This document shows, piece after piece, positions 10,406 to 18,116 of a stretch of DNA of 64,000 nucleotides (position 1 is the first letter of the stretch; the number at the start of each line of letters is the position of its first letter). Under the pieces are notes generated by a model that did not search any database, was not told the DNA's origin, and was given only the letters and a program-made list of their open reading frames with translations. Source of the DNA: Microbacterium sp. AZCO (GTDB lineage: Bacteria; Actinomycetota; Actinomycetes; Actinomycetales; Microbacteriaceae). Position numbers and translations under genes: made by a program. Location of the stretch: NCBI RefSeq assembly GCF_039614715.1, contig NZ_CP154857.1:1922001-1986000 (forward strand), read 5' to 3'.

Positions 10406-11137
10406 TCAGGCGGTCGGGGTCACGAGCACGACGTCGCCGACCCGCACTTCGACGGTCGCGCCCGGATCGATGGGCGAGGCGGTGAACGGCGCGCCCGTCA
10501 TGATGACGTCGCCGGCACCGAGCGGTGTCCAGCGGGCGACGTACGCGAGGCACTCGCGGATGGGCACAGGAAGGGCCGCAGCATCCGTCCGCGCGACGTC
10601 GACCCCGTCCACCCGCAGGACGAGCGGGACGGAGCCGAGGTCGGCCTCGGTGTCGATCCACGGCCCGAGGGGCGTGTAGCCGATGCCGGACTTCGACTCG
10701 AAGTTGCGAGGATCGAACTGCGAGCGGTCGGGACTGGAGAGGTCGTTCACCGCCGTGAGGCCCAGGACGTACTCGTGCGCGTTGTCGGCCGTCAGGCCCT
10801 CCGTCGAGCGCCCGATGACGACGGCGATCTCGCCCTCGGCGACCGTCCTGCCCGCGTCGCGCCGAAGCGCGACCGTCTCCCCGTCGGCCACGACGCCGCG
10901 CGGGCTCTTGAGCCACGCCTGCACGGGCGAGGCGTGCGCCGGTCCGTTCTGGGCGATCCCGATCACGACGGCGGGGGCGCTCGGTGCGAGGAGCCGGCCC
11001 TCCCCGTCGCCGCCGAGGTCGGCGGGCTCGCGGCCGTCGGCGAAGGCCGCGTAGGGATCCTCGATCACGGTCCACCCGTCCGGGGTCGCACGCACATGGT
11101 GAACCCGATCGCCGATCAGGGCGCGCCCGATGCGCAT
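10406..11137 (-). CDS. Fumarylacetoacetate hydrolase-family protein
   Basis: The 243-residue product has the FAH fold. The metal-site region is seen in GEIAVVIGR and AVNDLSSPDRSQFDPRNFESKSG, and the C-terminal GDVIMTGAP motif is clear. The family cleaves or decarboxylates 2-keto acids such as 2-keto-3-deoxy sugar acids. Within an idonate/gluconate operon it may act on a diketo or deoxyketo sugar acid, but the reaction is not evident. Its ATG overlaps the stop of the upstream SDR gene (ATGA), indicating coupled translation. The short N-terminal part lacks the extra domain of true fumarylacetoacetases. Confidence 0.85.
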   Translation of the reverse strand: MRIGRALIGDRVHHVRATPDGWTVIEDPYAAFADGREPADLGGDGEGRLLAPSAPAVVIGIAQNGPAHASPVQAWLKSPRGVVADGETVALRRDAGRTVAEGEIAVVIGRSTEGLTADNAHEYVLGLTAVNDLSSPDRSQFDPRNFESKSGIGYTPLGPWIDTEADLGSVPLVLRVDGVDVARTDAAALPVPIRECLAYVARWTPLGAGDVIMTGAPFTASPIDPGATVEVRVGDVVLVTPTA

Positions 11138-11913
11138 CAGACCACCGCCGTCATGCCGCCGTCGACATAGAGCGTCTGGCCGTTGACGAAGTCGCTCGCG
11201 GAGCTCGCGAGGAAGACCAGCGCACCCACGAGGTCTCGAGTGCGTCCCCAGCGTCCGGCGGGCGTGCGGCCGCGCACCCACTCGGAGAACCGCTCGTCGG
11301 CGACGAGCGGCTGCGTGAGCTCCGTCTCGAAGTACCCCGGTGCGATCGCATTGGCCTGGATCCCATGCGGTGCGAGATCGGCGCAGAGCCCCTTCGTGAA
11401 CATCGCGATCGCTCCCTTCGTGGCGGAGTACGGCGCGATGCCGGGACGGGCGAGCTGCGATTGCACGCTGCCGATCTGGATGAGCTTGCCCGATCCCCGC
11501 GCCACCATGCCGCGCGCCACCCGGCGGGAGACGTAGAACACGCTGGACAGATTGGTGTCCACCAGATCGGCCCAATCCTCGTCGCGGAAATCGGTGATGG
11601 GTCCACGGCGCTGGATGCCCGCATTGTTCACGAGGATGTCGGCAACGCCGTGCTCGTCCTGGAGGGCCTGGATGCCGGCATCCACCGCCAGCGGATCTGT
11701 GACGTCGAACGCCGCGCTGAAGACGGGACTCCCGACCGCCGACGAGATCTCCCCGGCCGCGCGCGCCGCCTTGCCCGCATCCCGGCCGTGCACGATCACC
11801 GTGGCGCCCGCCTCGGCGAGCCCCTCGGCCAGCGTCCGTCCGATGCCCTGGCTCGACCCCGTGATGAGGGCGATCCGGCCGTCGAGGCCGAACGCCGCGG
11901 TGCCGGTCACCAT
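11137..11913 (-). CDS. idnO: 5-ketogluconate reductase-like SDR (gluconate 5-dehydrogenase)
   Basis: The 258-residue short-chain dehydrogenase carries TGSSQGIGR near residue 18 (cofactor site), NNAG near 96, the catalytic Ser in QIGSVQS near 148 and YSATK near 162. The sequence resembles IdnO/Gno, which interconverts 5-ketogluconate and gluconate with NADPH. Its neighbours idnD and gntK supply the enzymes before and after it in the L-idonate route. The start overlaps the transporter gene by 7 bases. Another polyol or keto-acid substrate is possible. Confidence 0.88.
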   Translation of the reverse strand: MVTGTAAFGLDGRIALITGSSQGIGRTLAEGLAEAGATVIVHGRDAGKAARAAGEISSAVGSPVFSAAFDVTDPLAVDAGIQALQDEHGVADILVNNAGIQRRGPITDFRDEDWADLVDTNLSSVFYVSRRVARGMVARGSGKLIQIGSVQSQLARPGIAPYSATKGAIAMFTKGLCADLAPHGIQANAIAPGYFETELTQPLVADERFSEWVRGRTPAGRWGRTRDLVGALVFLASSASDFVNGQTLYVDGGMTAVV

Positions 11914-13322
11914 TGGACGGTGCGGATCGTCACGGTGGTGGCGCTCACGTCGTCGCCGACCTCGTCGCGCGACACCTTCACCGCGTCGTCGATTCGAGTC
12001 AGGTCGCGGCGGAGAGTTTCGGGAACGAGGAACGTGGAGGCAGTCGTGATGAGGGCGAGCGTCGCCATGTAGATCGCGAGGAGCAGCCAGTTGCCGTTGC
12101 TGACGGCGATGAGGTAGGCGCCGAGGACGCCCGCGAGACCCCCCGCGACCACGGCCGAGAGCTCCCGCGCCATCGCCACCCCGAGGTAGCGGTGGCGGTT
12201 TCCGAACAGCTCGGGGAGCATCGCGCACTGGGGTCCGAGCATCGAGTTCACACCGACCCCGATGCCGACGGCGACCACCGCGATCGCGAGGACGTAGTTG
12301 CCGAGCGACAGCAGCCACCATGCCGGGAACGAGTACACGAGGAGGAACGCCGCGCCGAAACGGTAGACCGTGCGGCGGCCGAACCGGTCGGACAGCGCCC
12401 CCGTGAGCGGAACGGAGAAGACTCCGATGAGCGAGCCGAGAGTCACGCCCCACGTCAGGAGGCTTCGGTCGGCGTCGGCGCCCACCATCGACACGAAGAA
12501 GGTGAGTGCGAGGGTGTTGAAGAGGTACGACCCGCCGTTCTCGGCCATGCGCAGTCCGATGCCCACGATCACGCCGGGAAGTCCCCGGGTGAAGATCTCG
12601 CGGATCGGGTGCTCCGCGATCTGCTCATGCTTCTCGAGCTCGACGAACGTCGGCGTCTCCCTGAGGCGCATGCGGATGAACAGCGCGACGAGGATCAGGA
12701 GGAACGACGCGAGGAACGGGATGCGCCAGCCCCAGGTGAGCAGCTGGTCCTCGGGAAGCAGCGTGATGAGGCTGAAGACGATGGCGGCCAGGAGCGTGCC
12801 GGCCTGGATGCCGACGAACGGCAGCGCGGAGAAGAAGCCGCGACGGCGCACGGGGGCGTATTCCGCCATCAGCACCGTGGCGCCCGCCTGCTCTGCACCC
12901 GCGCCGAATCCCTGTAGCAGGCGGAGCACGACGAGGAAGATCGGTGCCAGGATGCCGATCGTCTCGTAGGTGGGAAGCAGGCCGATCGCAGTCGAGGCCC
13001 CTCCCATGAGCAGGATCGTGATGACGAGCACCCACTTGCGGCCGAGGCGGTCGCCCAGGGTGCCGAAGAAGAGCCCCCCGAAGGGCCTCGCGAGGAATCC
13101 GACGCCGTACGTGGCGAACGCCGCGACGGTCGCCATCGCCGGATCGTCCTGCGGGAAGAAGAGCACGTTGAAGATCAGAGCCGTCGACAGCCCGTAGAGG
13201 GCGAAGTCGAAGTACTCGAGGGCGCTGCCGACGCTCGATGCGAGCGTCGCGCGACGCAGGTTGGCGGCGTACTCGGGGTCGTCCGTCGGCGTCGGCGCCA
13301 GGGTGGGCTTCGTGGTGCTCAT
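11907..13322 (-). CDS. MHS-type MFS transporter, probable sugar-acid:H+ symporter
   Basis: The 471-residue protein has twelve predicted membrane helices. The loop between helices 2 and 3 reads RPFGGLFFGTLGDRLGRKW, the mark of the metabolite:H+ symporter family (ProP, ShiA, KgtP) of the major facilitator superfamily. Family substrates are organic acids and zwitterions, so uptake of idonate or a ketogluconate is inferred from the operon. The ATG at 13322 has AAGGAG 5 bases upstream. It is the first gene of the five-gene operon and its promoter region carries inverted repeats likely bound by the adjacent IclR regulator. Confidence 0.88.
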   Translation of the reverse strand: MSTTKPTLAPTPTDDPEYAANLRRATLASSVGSALEYFDFALYGLSTALIFNVLFFPQDDPAMATVAAFATYGVGFLARPFGGLFFGTLGDRLGRKWVLVITILLMGGASTAIGLLPTYETIGILAPIFLVVLRLLQGFGAGAEQAGATVLMAEYAPVRRRGFFSALPFVGIQAGTLLAAIVFSLITLLPEDQLLTWGWRIPFLASFLLILVALFIRMRLRETPTFVELEKHEQIAEHPIREIFTRGLPGVIVGIGLRMAENGGSYLFNTLALTFFVSMVGADADRSLLTWGVTLGSLIGVFSVPLTGALSDRFGRRTVYRFGAAFLLVYSFPAWWLLSLGNYVLAIAVVAVGIGVGVNSMLGPQCAMLPELFGNRHRYLGVAMARELSAVVAGGLAGVLGAYLIAVSNGNWLLLAIYMATLALITTASTFLVPETLRRDLTRIDDAVKVSRDEVGDDVSATTVTIRTVQW

Positions 13323-13363
13323 GCCATCTCCTTCGATCGGCTCGCCAAGCGGCGATGTACACC

Positions 13364-13402
13364 ACCATACCAACCTGATGAACAGAGTTCAATATGTTGA
13401 AC
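13364..13402 (-). promoter_or_regulatory. Promoter and IclR-type operator of the sugar-acid operon
   Basis: On the minus strand TTGAAC (13387-13392), a 17-base spacer and TATGGT (13364-13369) form a good promoter for the transporter gene. Overlapping the -35 box are two inverted repeats that share an arm: TGAAC-3-GTTCA at 13379-13391 and GTTCAA-4-TTGAAC at 13387-13402. A repressor bound here would cover the -35 box. Confidence 0.6.
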
Positions 13403-13404
13403 GA

Positions 13405-14205
13405 CTAGTTCTTCTTTCGCGCGGCAGCACTGAAGGGATTCGTCAGCGACGCAGCGACGTCGGCGAGCGCCGCCGCAACCCGTTCGACACGAGCACCGTC
13501 CGCCTCGGCCGCCGACATCCCCACGCCGAGGGCGAGCTGCGGATCCCCCGGCGCCCACGCGTCCAGCGGCACGGCAAGGCCCACGATGCCGGGGTACGAC
13601 TCCTCCTCGTCCAGCGCCCAGCCGCGTGCGCGGGCCTGAGCAAGCCGCTCGAGGAGCCCGCCCAGGTCTGTGGGCGACCGGTCGGTGAGCTTGGGGAAGG
13701 GCACGTGATCCGAGAGCCGCTCGGCGACCCAGTCATCGTCGTGCACCATCAGAAGGGCTCGACCCGTCGCTGAGAGTGCCGCCGGCAGCCTCGAGCCGAG
13801 CGGTGTGCCCAGGCGGACGCCGGCGCTTCCCTCGTGGCGCGCGAGGTACAGCGCGTGCACCCCGTCGAGCATCGCGACCTGGACGAGCTCGTGCCGCAGG
13901 ACCGGTGATGCGTCGCAGACGTCGTAGAACTCGCGCACCTGTTGGAACTGCGCGGCGAAGGCACCGCCGAGCTCAGCAGTGCGACGACCCAGCCGGTAGC
14001 CCGCCGCGACGCGCTCCACCATGGCCGAGGCCTCGAGGGCGAGGCAGAGGTTCGCCGTCGAGGACTTGGCGATCCCCAGCGCCGTCGCGAGCTCGGTGAG
14101 CGTGAGAGGCGACCTCGACTGGGCGAGCAGATCGAGCAGCCGGATGCTCCGCGTGACCGCGGGCGCCGGGTCGCGGCTCAGTCGATCGTCCTGTTCGTCG
14201 GCCAT
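13405..14205 (-). CDS. IclR-family transcriptional regulator
   Basis: The 266-residue product has an N-terminal winged helix (about residues 15-80, LTLTELATALGIAKSSTANLCLAL) and a C-terminal IclR effector domain (about 95-255) that normally senses a sugar acid or aromatic metabolite. It sits between the 2-hydroxyacid dehydrogenase gene and the transporter operon, all on the same strand, and is the natural candidate for the GTTCA/TGAAC repeats at 13379-13402 and 15369-15403. The ATG has GGAGGG upstream. Confidence 0.93.
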   Translation of the reverse strand: MADEQDDRLSRDPAPAVTRSIRLLDLLAQSRSPLTLTELATALGIAKSSTANLCLALEASAMVERVAAGYRLGRRTAELGGAFAAQFQQVREFYDVCDASPVLRHELVQVAMLDGVHALYLARHEGSAGVRLGTPLGSRLPAALSATGRALLMVHDDDWVAERLSDHVPFPKLTDRSPTDLGGLLERLAQARARGWALDEEESYPGIVGLAVPLDAWAPGDPQLALGVGMSAAEADGARVERVAAALADVAASLTNPFSAAARKKN

Positions 14206-14244
14206 GCCGGATCCCTCCGCTCGTCCGCGCGGAGCCCGCGCGGG

Positions 14245-15315
14245 TCAGTAGAACTCGACCGTATCGACCGTGCTCCGCAGAGGAAGCCCATCCATGAGCC
14301 GTGTCGCGCTCTCGGCGAACCGGCGGGCGATGCGCTCCTCCTCCCTGCTGCTGAGGGCGGCGGTGTGGGGGCTCACGAGCACGCTCGGATGCGACCAGAG
14401 CCGAGACGCGTGCGGGAGGGGCTCGGTCTCGAAGACGTCGAGCGCCGCGAACGAGATGCGCCCGTCGTCGAGAGCCGCGAGGAGCGCCGTCTCGTCGATC
14501 ACCGTGCCGCGCCCGACACTGGCCAGGATCGTGCCAGGCGTGACCGCCGACAGCAGCGTCTCGTCGATGAGGTGGTACGTCTGGTCGGTGCCCGGCAGGG
14601 TGACGACGATCGCATCGACGTTCGCGACGGCCGAGGCGAGCTCCGCGAGCGGGATCATGCGATCGACAGCGTCGACGTGAGCACCCGAGCGACTCGTTCC
14701 CCACACGCGCGCGCCGAGCGCGCGGAACCGGCGGGCGCACTCCGCCCCGATCCCGCCCAGACCCACGACGAGGACCGTCATCTCATCGAGCTGACGCATC
14801 TCCCATCGATCGGGCCATGTCCGCAGGCGCTGATCTTCGCGAAGGCGAGGGAGCCCTTTTGCGCCCGCAAGCACGCCGAACACCGCGAACTCCGCGAGCG
14901 GACCGCCGTGCACACCGGCGCTCGTGGTGAACACGATGCGGTCGAGCGCCTCCCGGTCGAGGCCTGCCGCCTTGATCTGGCTTCCGCCCCCGGCAGCAGT
15001 TGTCATGACCCATCTGAGTCGCGGGTTGGCGGCGACCGTGCGCGCCAGCGCGGACGGGTCCACATCCGGGATGCCGAACAGGGCGTCCGCGGAGTCGACG
15101 AGGTCGTCGAATGCGGCCTGCTGCGCGGGCGTGCGCTCGAAGTCCGGGTCACCAGACCAGTCGGCCGCGCCGCGCATGGGACGCATCAGGCTCTGGTCGC
15201 GGATCACCTCGACGCGCGGTTCGAGCTGCTCGATGAGCTCGCACAGCTCCTCGCGAAGCGGGACGGCAGCCACGACGCGGAGCGTCGCGACGGCGGTCTG
15301 CAATGAGTCGGTCAT
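14245..15315 (-). CDS. D-isomer-specific 2-hydroxyacid dehydrogenase
   Basis: The 356-residue NAD(P)-dependent enzyme has the late Rossmann signature VVGLGGIGAECARRFRALG (from about residue 182) and the catalytic Arg, Glu and His region (VGRGTVIDETALLAAL, then SPHTAA near 315). Family members reduce glyoxylate, hydroxypyruvate or 2-ketogluconate. In this locus a 2-ketogluconate reductase role would feed gluconate to gntK (inference). It begins divergently from the reductase at 15457 within a symmetrical promoter region, and is followed by iclR after 39 bases. Confidence 0.88.
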   Translation of the reverse strand: MTDSLQTAVATLRVVAAVPLREELCELIEQLEPRVEVIRDQSLMRPMRGAADWSGDPDFERTPAQQAAFDDLVDSADALFGIPDVDPSALARTVAANPRLRWVMTTAAGGGSQIKAAGLDREALDRIVFTTSAGVHGGPLAEFAVFGVLAGAKGLPRLREDQRLRTWPDRWEMRQLDEMTVLVVGLGGIGAECARRFRALGARVWGTSRSGAHVDAVDRMIPLAELASAVANVDAIVVTLPGTDQTYHLIDETLLSAVTPGTILASVGRGTVIDETALLAALDDGRISFAALDVFETEPLPHASRLWSHPSVLVSPHTAALSSREEERIARRFAESATRLMDGLPLRSTVDTVEFY

Positions 15316-15368
15316 CCGGATCCCTTCCTCGGGCTCCGCGGGGCGGGCCGGTTCTTAGTGTAGCGGAA

Positions 15369-15403
15369 GTTCATTATCCTGTACAGCGTCCTATATACTG
15401 AAC
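15369..15403. promoter_or_regulatory. Symmetrical divergent promoter with inverted repeat
   Basis: GTTCATTAT and ATACTGAAC (8 of 9 positions inverted) bound a 35-base element. Rightward it reads TTCATT, 18 bases, TATACT; leftward it reads TTCAGT, 18 bases, GATAAT. One element can thus drive the genes at 15457 and 15315, and its arms carry the same GTTCA half-site as the operator at 13379-13402. Confidence 0.55.
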
Positions 15404-15456
15404 ATGGATCGACAACCCCCGGCTCGCTCCGGGACGACTTCGAGGGAGAAGCCACG

Positions 15457-16332
15457 ATGAGCGGAGATTCGATCGGCGTGCTGGGGCTCGGCGCGATGGG
15501 AGAGCCCATGGCGCGTCGGCTTCTCGCGGAGCACGGGCGGCTCGTGGTGCACTCGCGCCGTCGGCACGCAGCGCTCGTCGACGCCGGCGCCACGTGGGCG
15601 CCGACCCCGGCCGACCTGGCACGCCGGGTCGATGCCGTGCTGGTCATGCTCCCCGATCTGCCGGAGCTCGAGGCACAGCTCGACGGGCCCGACGGCCTCC
15701 TCGCCGGCGACCGCGAGCTGCTGCTCATGATCGGCTCGACTTCCTCACCGCTCGGCGTCCGCACGCTCGCCGAGAAGGTCGGCCGCCGCACCGATGGCCG
15801 GGTGAGGGTCGTCGACAGCCCTGTGTCCGGCGGCACGGACGGCGCCTCGGCGGGGACGCTGTCGATCATGCTGGGCGGAGACCCGGTCGACACCGATCGC
15901 GCAGCCGCACTCCTCGCCCCGTGCGGCAACCCCGTCCGCCTCGGTCCCCTCGGTGCCGGCGAGGTCGCGAAGGCGTGCAATCAGCTGATCGTGGCATCCA
16001 CGATCCTCGCGCTCGGCGAAGCGACCGTGCTCGCCGAGAGGTCGGGGATAGACCCGCGCGCACTCTGGGACCTCCTCGGCGACGGGTACGCGGGGTCGAA
16101 CCTGCTCACGAGCCGCAAGGAGCGGCTCGTGACGGGGGACGACTCCCCCAGCGGGGCCGCCCGCTACATGATCAAGGACCTGGGCTTCGCGACCGACGTC
16201 GCCGACGACACGGCGACGGCCGCCGTCATGCTGCCCGCCGTGCGCTCGGCGTTCGAGGAGCTGGTCGCTGCCGGCCTCGGCGACCGCGACATCGCCGTCG
16301 TCCGGCGCTTCATCTCCGAGCGCCCGGCGTGA
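15457..16332 (+). CDS. 3-hydroxyisobutyrate dehydrogenase-family reductase
   Basis: The 291-residue beta-hydroxyacid dehydrogenase shows the cofactor motif GLGAMGEPMARRLL at residues 9-22, the substrate motif DSPVSGGTDGASAGTL near 122 and the catalytic Lys in GAGEVAKACNQ near 170. Members act on 3-hydroxyisobutyrate, tartronate semialdehyde or 6-phosphogluconate-like substrates. The sugar-acid context favours tartronate semialdehyde or a related compound, but this is inference. The ATG follows GGGAG. It is divergent from the 2-hydroxyacid dehydrogenase and probably under the same IclR control. Confidence 0.85.
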   Translation: MSGDSIGVLGLGAMGEPMARRLLAEHGRLVVHSRRRHAALVDAGATWAPTPADLARRVDAVLVMLPDLPELEAQLDGPDGLLAGDRELLLMIGSTSSPLGVRTLAEKVGRRTDGRVRVVDSPVSGGTDGASAGTLSIMLGGDPVDTDRAAALLAPCGNPVRLGPLGAGEVAKACNQLIVASTILALGEATVLAERSGIDPRALWDLLGDGYAGSNLLTSRKERLVTGDDSPSGAARYMIKDLGFATDVADDTATAAVMLPAVRSAFEELVAAGLGDRDIAVVRRFISERPA

Positions 16333-16357
16333 CGGCCGATCACAACACCACTCGTCC

Positions 16358-16382
16358 CCCGGTGAGAATCACGCCCACCGGG
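16358..16382 (+). terminator. Hairpin terminator after the reductase gene
   Basis: CCCGGTG and CACCGGG form a 7-bp stem with an 11-base loop, 26 bases after the stop at 16332 and before the gnd promoter. Confidence 0.5.
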
Positions 16383-16405
16383 CGTAACACCGGTGCGGCA
16401 AACTC

Positions 16406-16411
16406 TAGGCT
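16406..16411 (+). promoter_or_regulatory. -10 box TAGGCT of gnd
   Basis: TAGGCT would start transcription near 16418 and leave a 30-base leader with GGAG at 16441-16444. It excludes the in-frame ATG at 16393 and supports the GTG at 16450. Confidence 0.45.
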
Positions 16412-16449
16412 TGATGTCAACCCCTGCGCGATCGATTCAAGGAGCACGT

Positions 16450-18054
16450 GTGTCTGAGACACCTTCGAATACCGAGCCCGCCGTCCAGACCCAGATCTGC
16501 ACAGATCGTGACCAGGCCCCCGACGAGGCGGCCACCGTCCACGAGGGGGCACCCGCTCCCGAGGACGTGCGTCGTCCTGCCCCCACTCCCGAGGGACCGG
16601 ATGCCGCACACGCGGCGACCGCGAACATCGGCGTCGTCGGGCTTGCCGTCATGGGCTCCAACCTGGCCCGCAACCTCGCCAGCCGCGAGGGCAACACGGT
16701 CGCGGTGTTCAACCGCAGCCGTTCCAAGACCGACGAGCTGGTGGCCGAGCACCCCGAGGCGGAGTTCGTCCCCGCGTTCTCGTACGACGAGTTCGCCGCC
16801 CGACTCACGAAGCCCCGCACGGCCGTGATCATGGTCAAGGCCGGCCGCCCCACCGACGCCGTCATCGACTCGCTCCTCGAGGTCTTCGAGCCCGGCGACA
16901 TCATCGTCGACGGCGGCAACGCGCTGTTCAGCGACACGATCCGCCGCGAGAAGGCCGTCCGCGAGACCGGCGTGAACTTCGTCGGCATGGGCGTCTCCGG
17001 TGGCGAGGAGGGCGCGCTCAACGGCCCGTCGCTCATGCCCGGCGGACCCGACGAGTCGTGGGTCACGCTCGGCCCCATCCTGCGCTCGATCGCCGCCGTC
17101 GCCGAGGGCGAGCCCTGCGTCACGCACGTCGGCCACGACGGCGCCGGCCACTTCGTCAAGATGGTGCACAACGGCATCGAGTACGCCGACATGCAGCTCA
17201 TCGCGGAGGCGTACGACCTCATCCGCCGCGGCACCGGCAAGACCCCCGCCGAGATCGCCGACGTCTTCGCCGAATGGAACACGGGCGAGCTCGAGTCGTA
17301 CCTCATCGAGATCACCGCCGAGGTGCTCCGGCAGATCGACGCCGAGACGGGCAACCCGCTCGTCGACGTCATCGTCGACCAGGCCGGCGCCAAGGGCACC
17401 GGGGCCTGGACGGTGCAGACGGCCCTCGACCTGGGCGTCCCCGTGTCGGGCATCGCCGAGGCGACCTTCGCCCGGTCGCTGTCGAGCCATCCCGAGCAGC
17501 GCGCCGTGTCGCTCGGCCTCCCCGGCCCCGACGTGCACCTCGAGGCCGACGACGCCGACGCGTTCATCGAGGATGTCCGCCTCGCCCTGTTCGCGTCGAA
17601 GATCGTCGCCTACTCGCAGGGCTTCGACGAGATCCGCGCCGGCGCCGCCGAGTACGACTGGACCATCGACCTCGGCGCGATCTCGAAGATCTGGCGCGCC
17701 GGATGCATCATCCGCGCCCAGTTCCTCAACCGCATCGCCGACGCGTACGACGCCGAGCCCGAGCTGCCCGTGCTGCTCACCGCCCCGTACTTCGTCGAGG
17801 CGCTGCAGCGCGCCCAGGCCGCGTGGCGCCGTATCGTCACGGCAGCCGCGACAGCCGGCATCCCCGCCCCGGCCTTCTCGTCGTCGCTCGCGTACTACGA
17901 CGGCCTGCGCGCCGAGCGCCTGCCGGCGGCCCTCATCCAGGGCCAGCGCGACTTCTTCGGTGCGCACACCTACAAGCGCATCGACAAGCCGGGCACCTTC
18001 CACACCCTGTGGTCGGGCGACCGCACCGAGATCGAGGCCGAAGACACGCACTGA
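16450..18054 (+). CDS. gnd: 6-phosphogluconate dehydrogenase (decarboxylating) with N-terminal extension
   Basis: The enzyme oxidises and decarboxylates 6-phosphogluconate to ribulose 5-phosphate with NAD(P). Visible motifs are GLAVMGSNLARNLA (cofactor), VDGGN, MGVSGGEEGAL and HFVKMVHNGIEY with the catalytic Lys, and a complete all-helical C-terminal domain. From GTG 16450 it has 534 residues. About 56 residues before ANIGVVGLAVMG are a low-complexity stretch rich in Pro, Ala, Glu and Asp not expected in the family. The GTG is chosen for GGAG 6 bases upstream and the -10 box at 16406. It completes the gluconate route. Confidence 0.95.
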   Translation: MSETPSNTEPAVQTQICTDRDQAPDEAATVHEGAPAPEDVRRPAPTPEGPDAAHAATANIGVVGLAVMGSNLARNLASREGNTVAVFNRSRSKTDELVAEHPEAEFVPAFSYDEFAARLTKPRTAVIMVKAGRPTDAVIDSLLEVFEPGDIIVDGGNALFSDTIRREKAVRETGVNFVGMGVSGGEEGALNGPSLMPGGPDESWVTLGPILRSIAAVAEGEPCVTHVGHDGAGHFVKMVHNGIEYADMQLIAEAYDLIRRGTGKTPAEIADVFAEWNTGELESYLIEITAEVLRQIDAETGNPLVDVIVDQAGAKGTGAWTVQTALDLGVPVSGIAEATFARSLSSHPEQRAVSLGLPGPDVHLEADDADAFIEDVRLALFASKIVAYSQGFDEIRAGAAEYDWTIDLGAISKIWRAGCIIRAQFLNRIADAYDAEPELPVLLTAPYFVEALQRAQAAWRRIVTAAATAGIPAPAFSSSLAYYDGLRAERLPAALIQGQRDFFGAHTYKRIDKPGTFHTLWSGDRTEIEAEDTH

Positions 18055-18069
18055 CGCACCGCGTCCACA

Positions 18070-18102
18070 CGAAAGCCCGAGCCGCACCGGCTCGGGCTTT
18101 CG
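18070..18102. terminator. Bidirectional intrinsic terminator
   Basis: A perfect 14-bp inverted repeat (CGAAAGCCCGAGCC and its complement) with a 5-base loop lies between the convergent gnd and flavoprotein genes. The stem begins with AAA and ends with TTT, so it can work in both directions. Confidence 0.88.
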
Positions 18103-18116
18103 TCGTCATGTGGCCG

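Noticed and set aside
16393..16449. ATG starts at 16393 and 16414 for 6-phosphogluconate dehydrogenase
   Set aside because: The first lies upstream of the probable -10 box and the second only 2 bases after it; GTG 16450 has a ribosome binding site.
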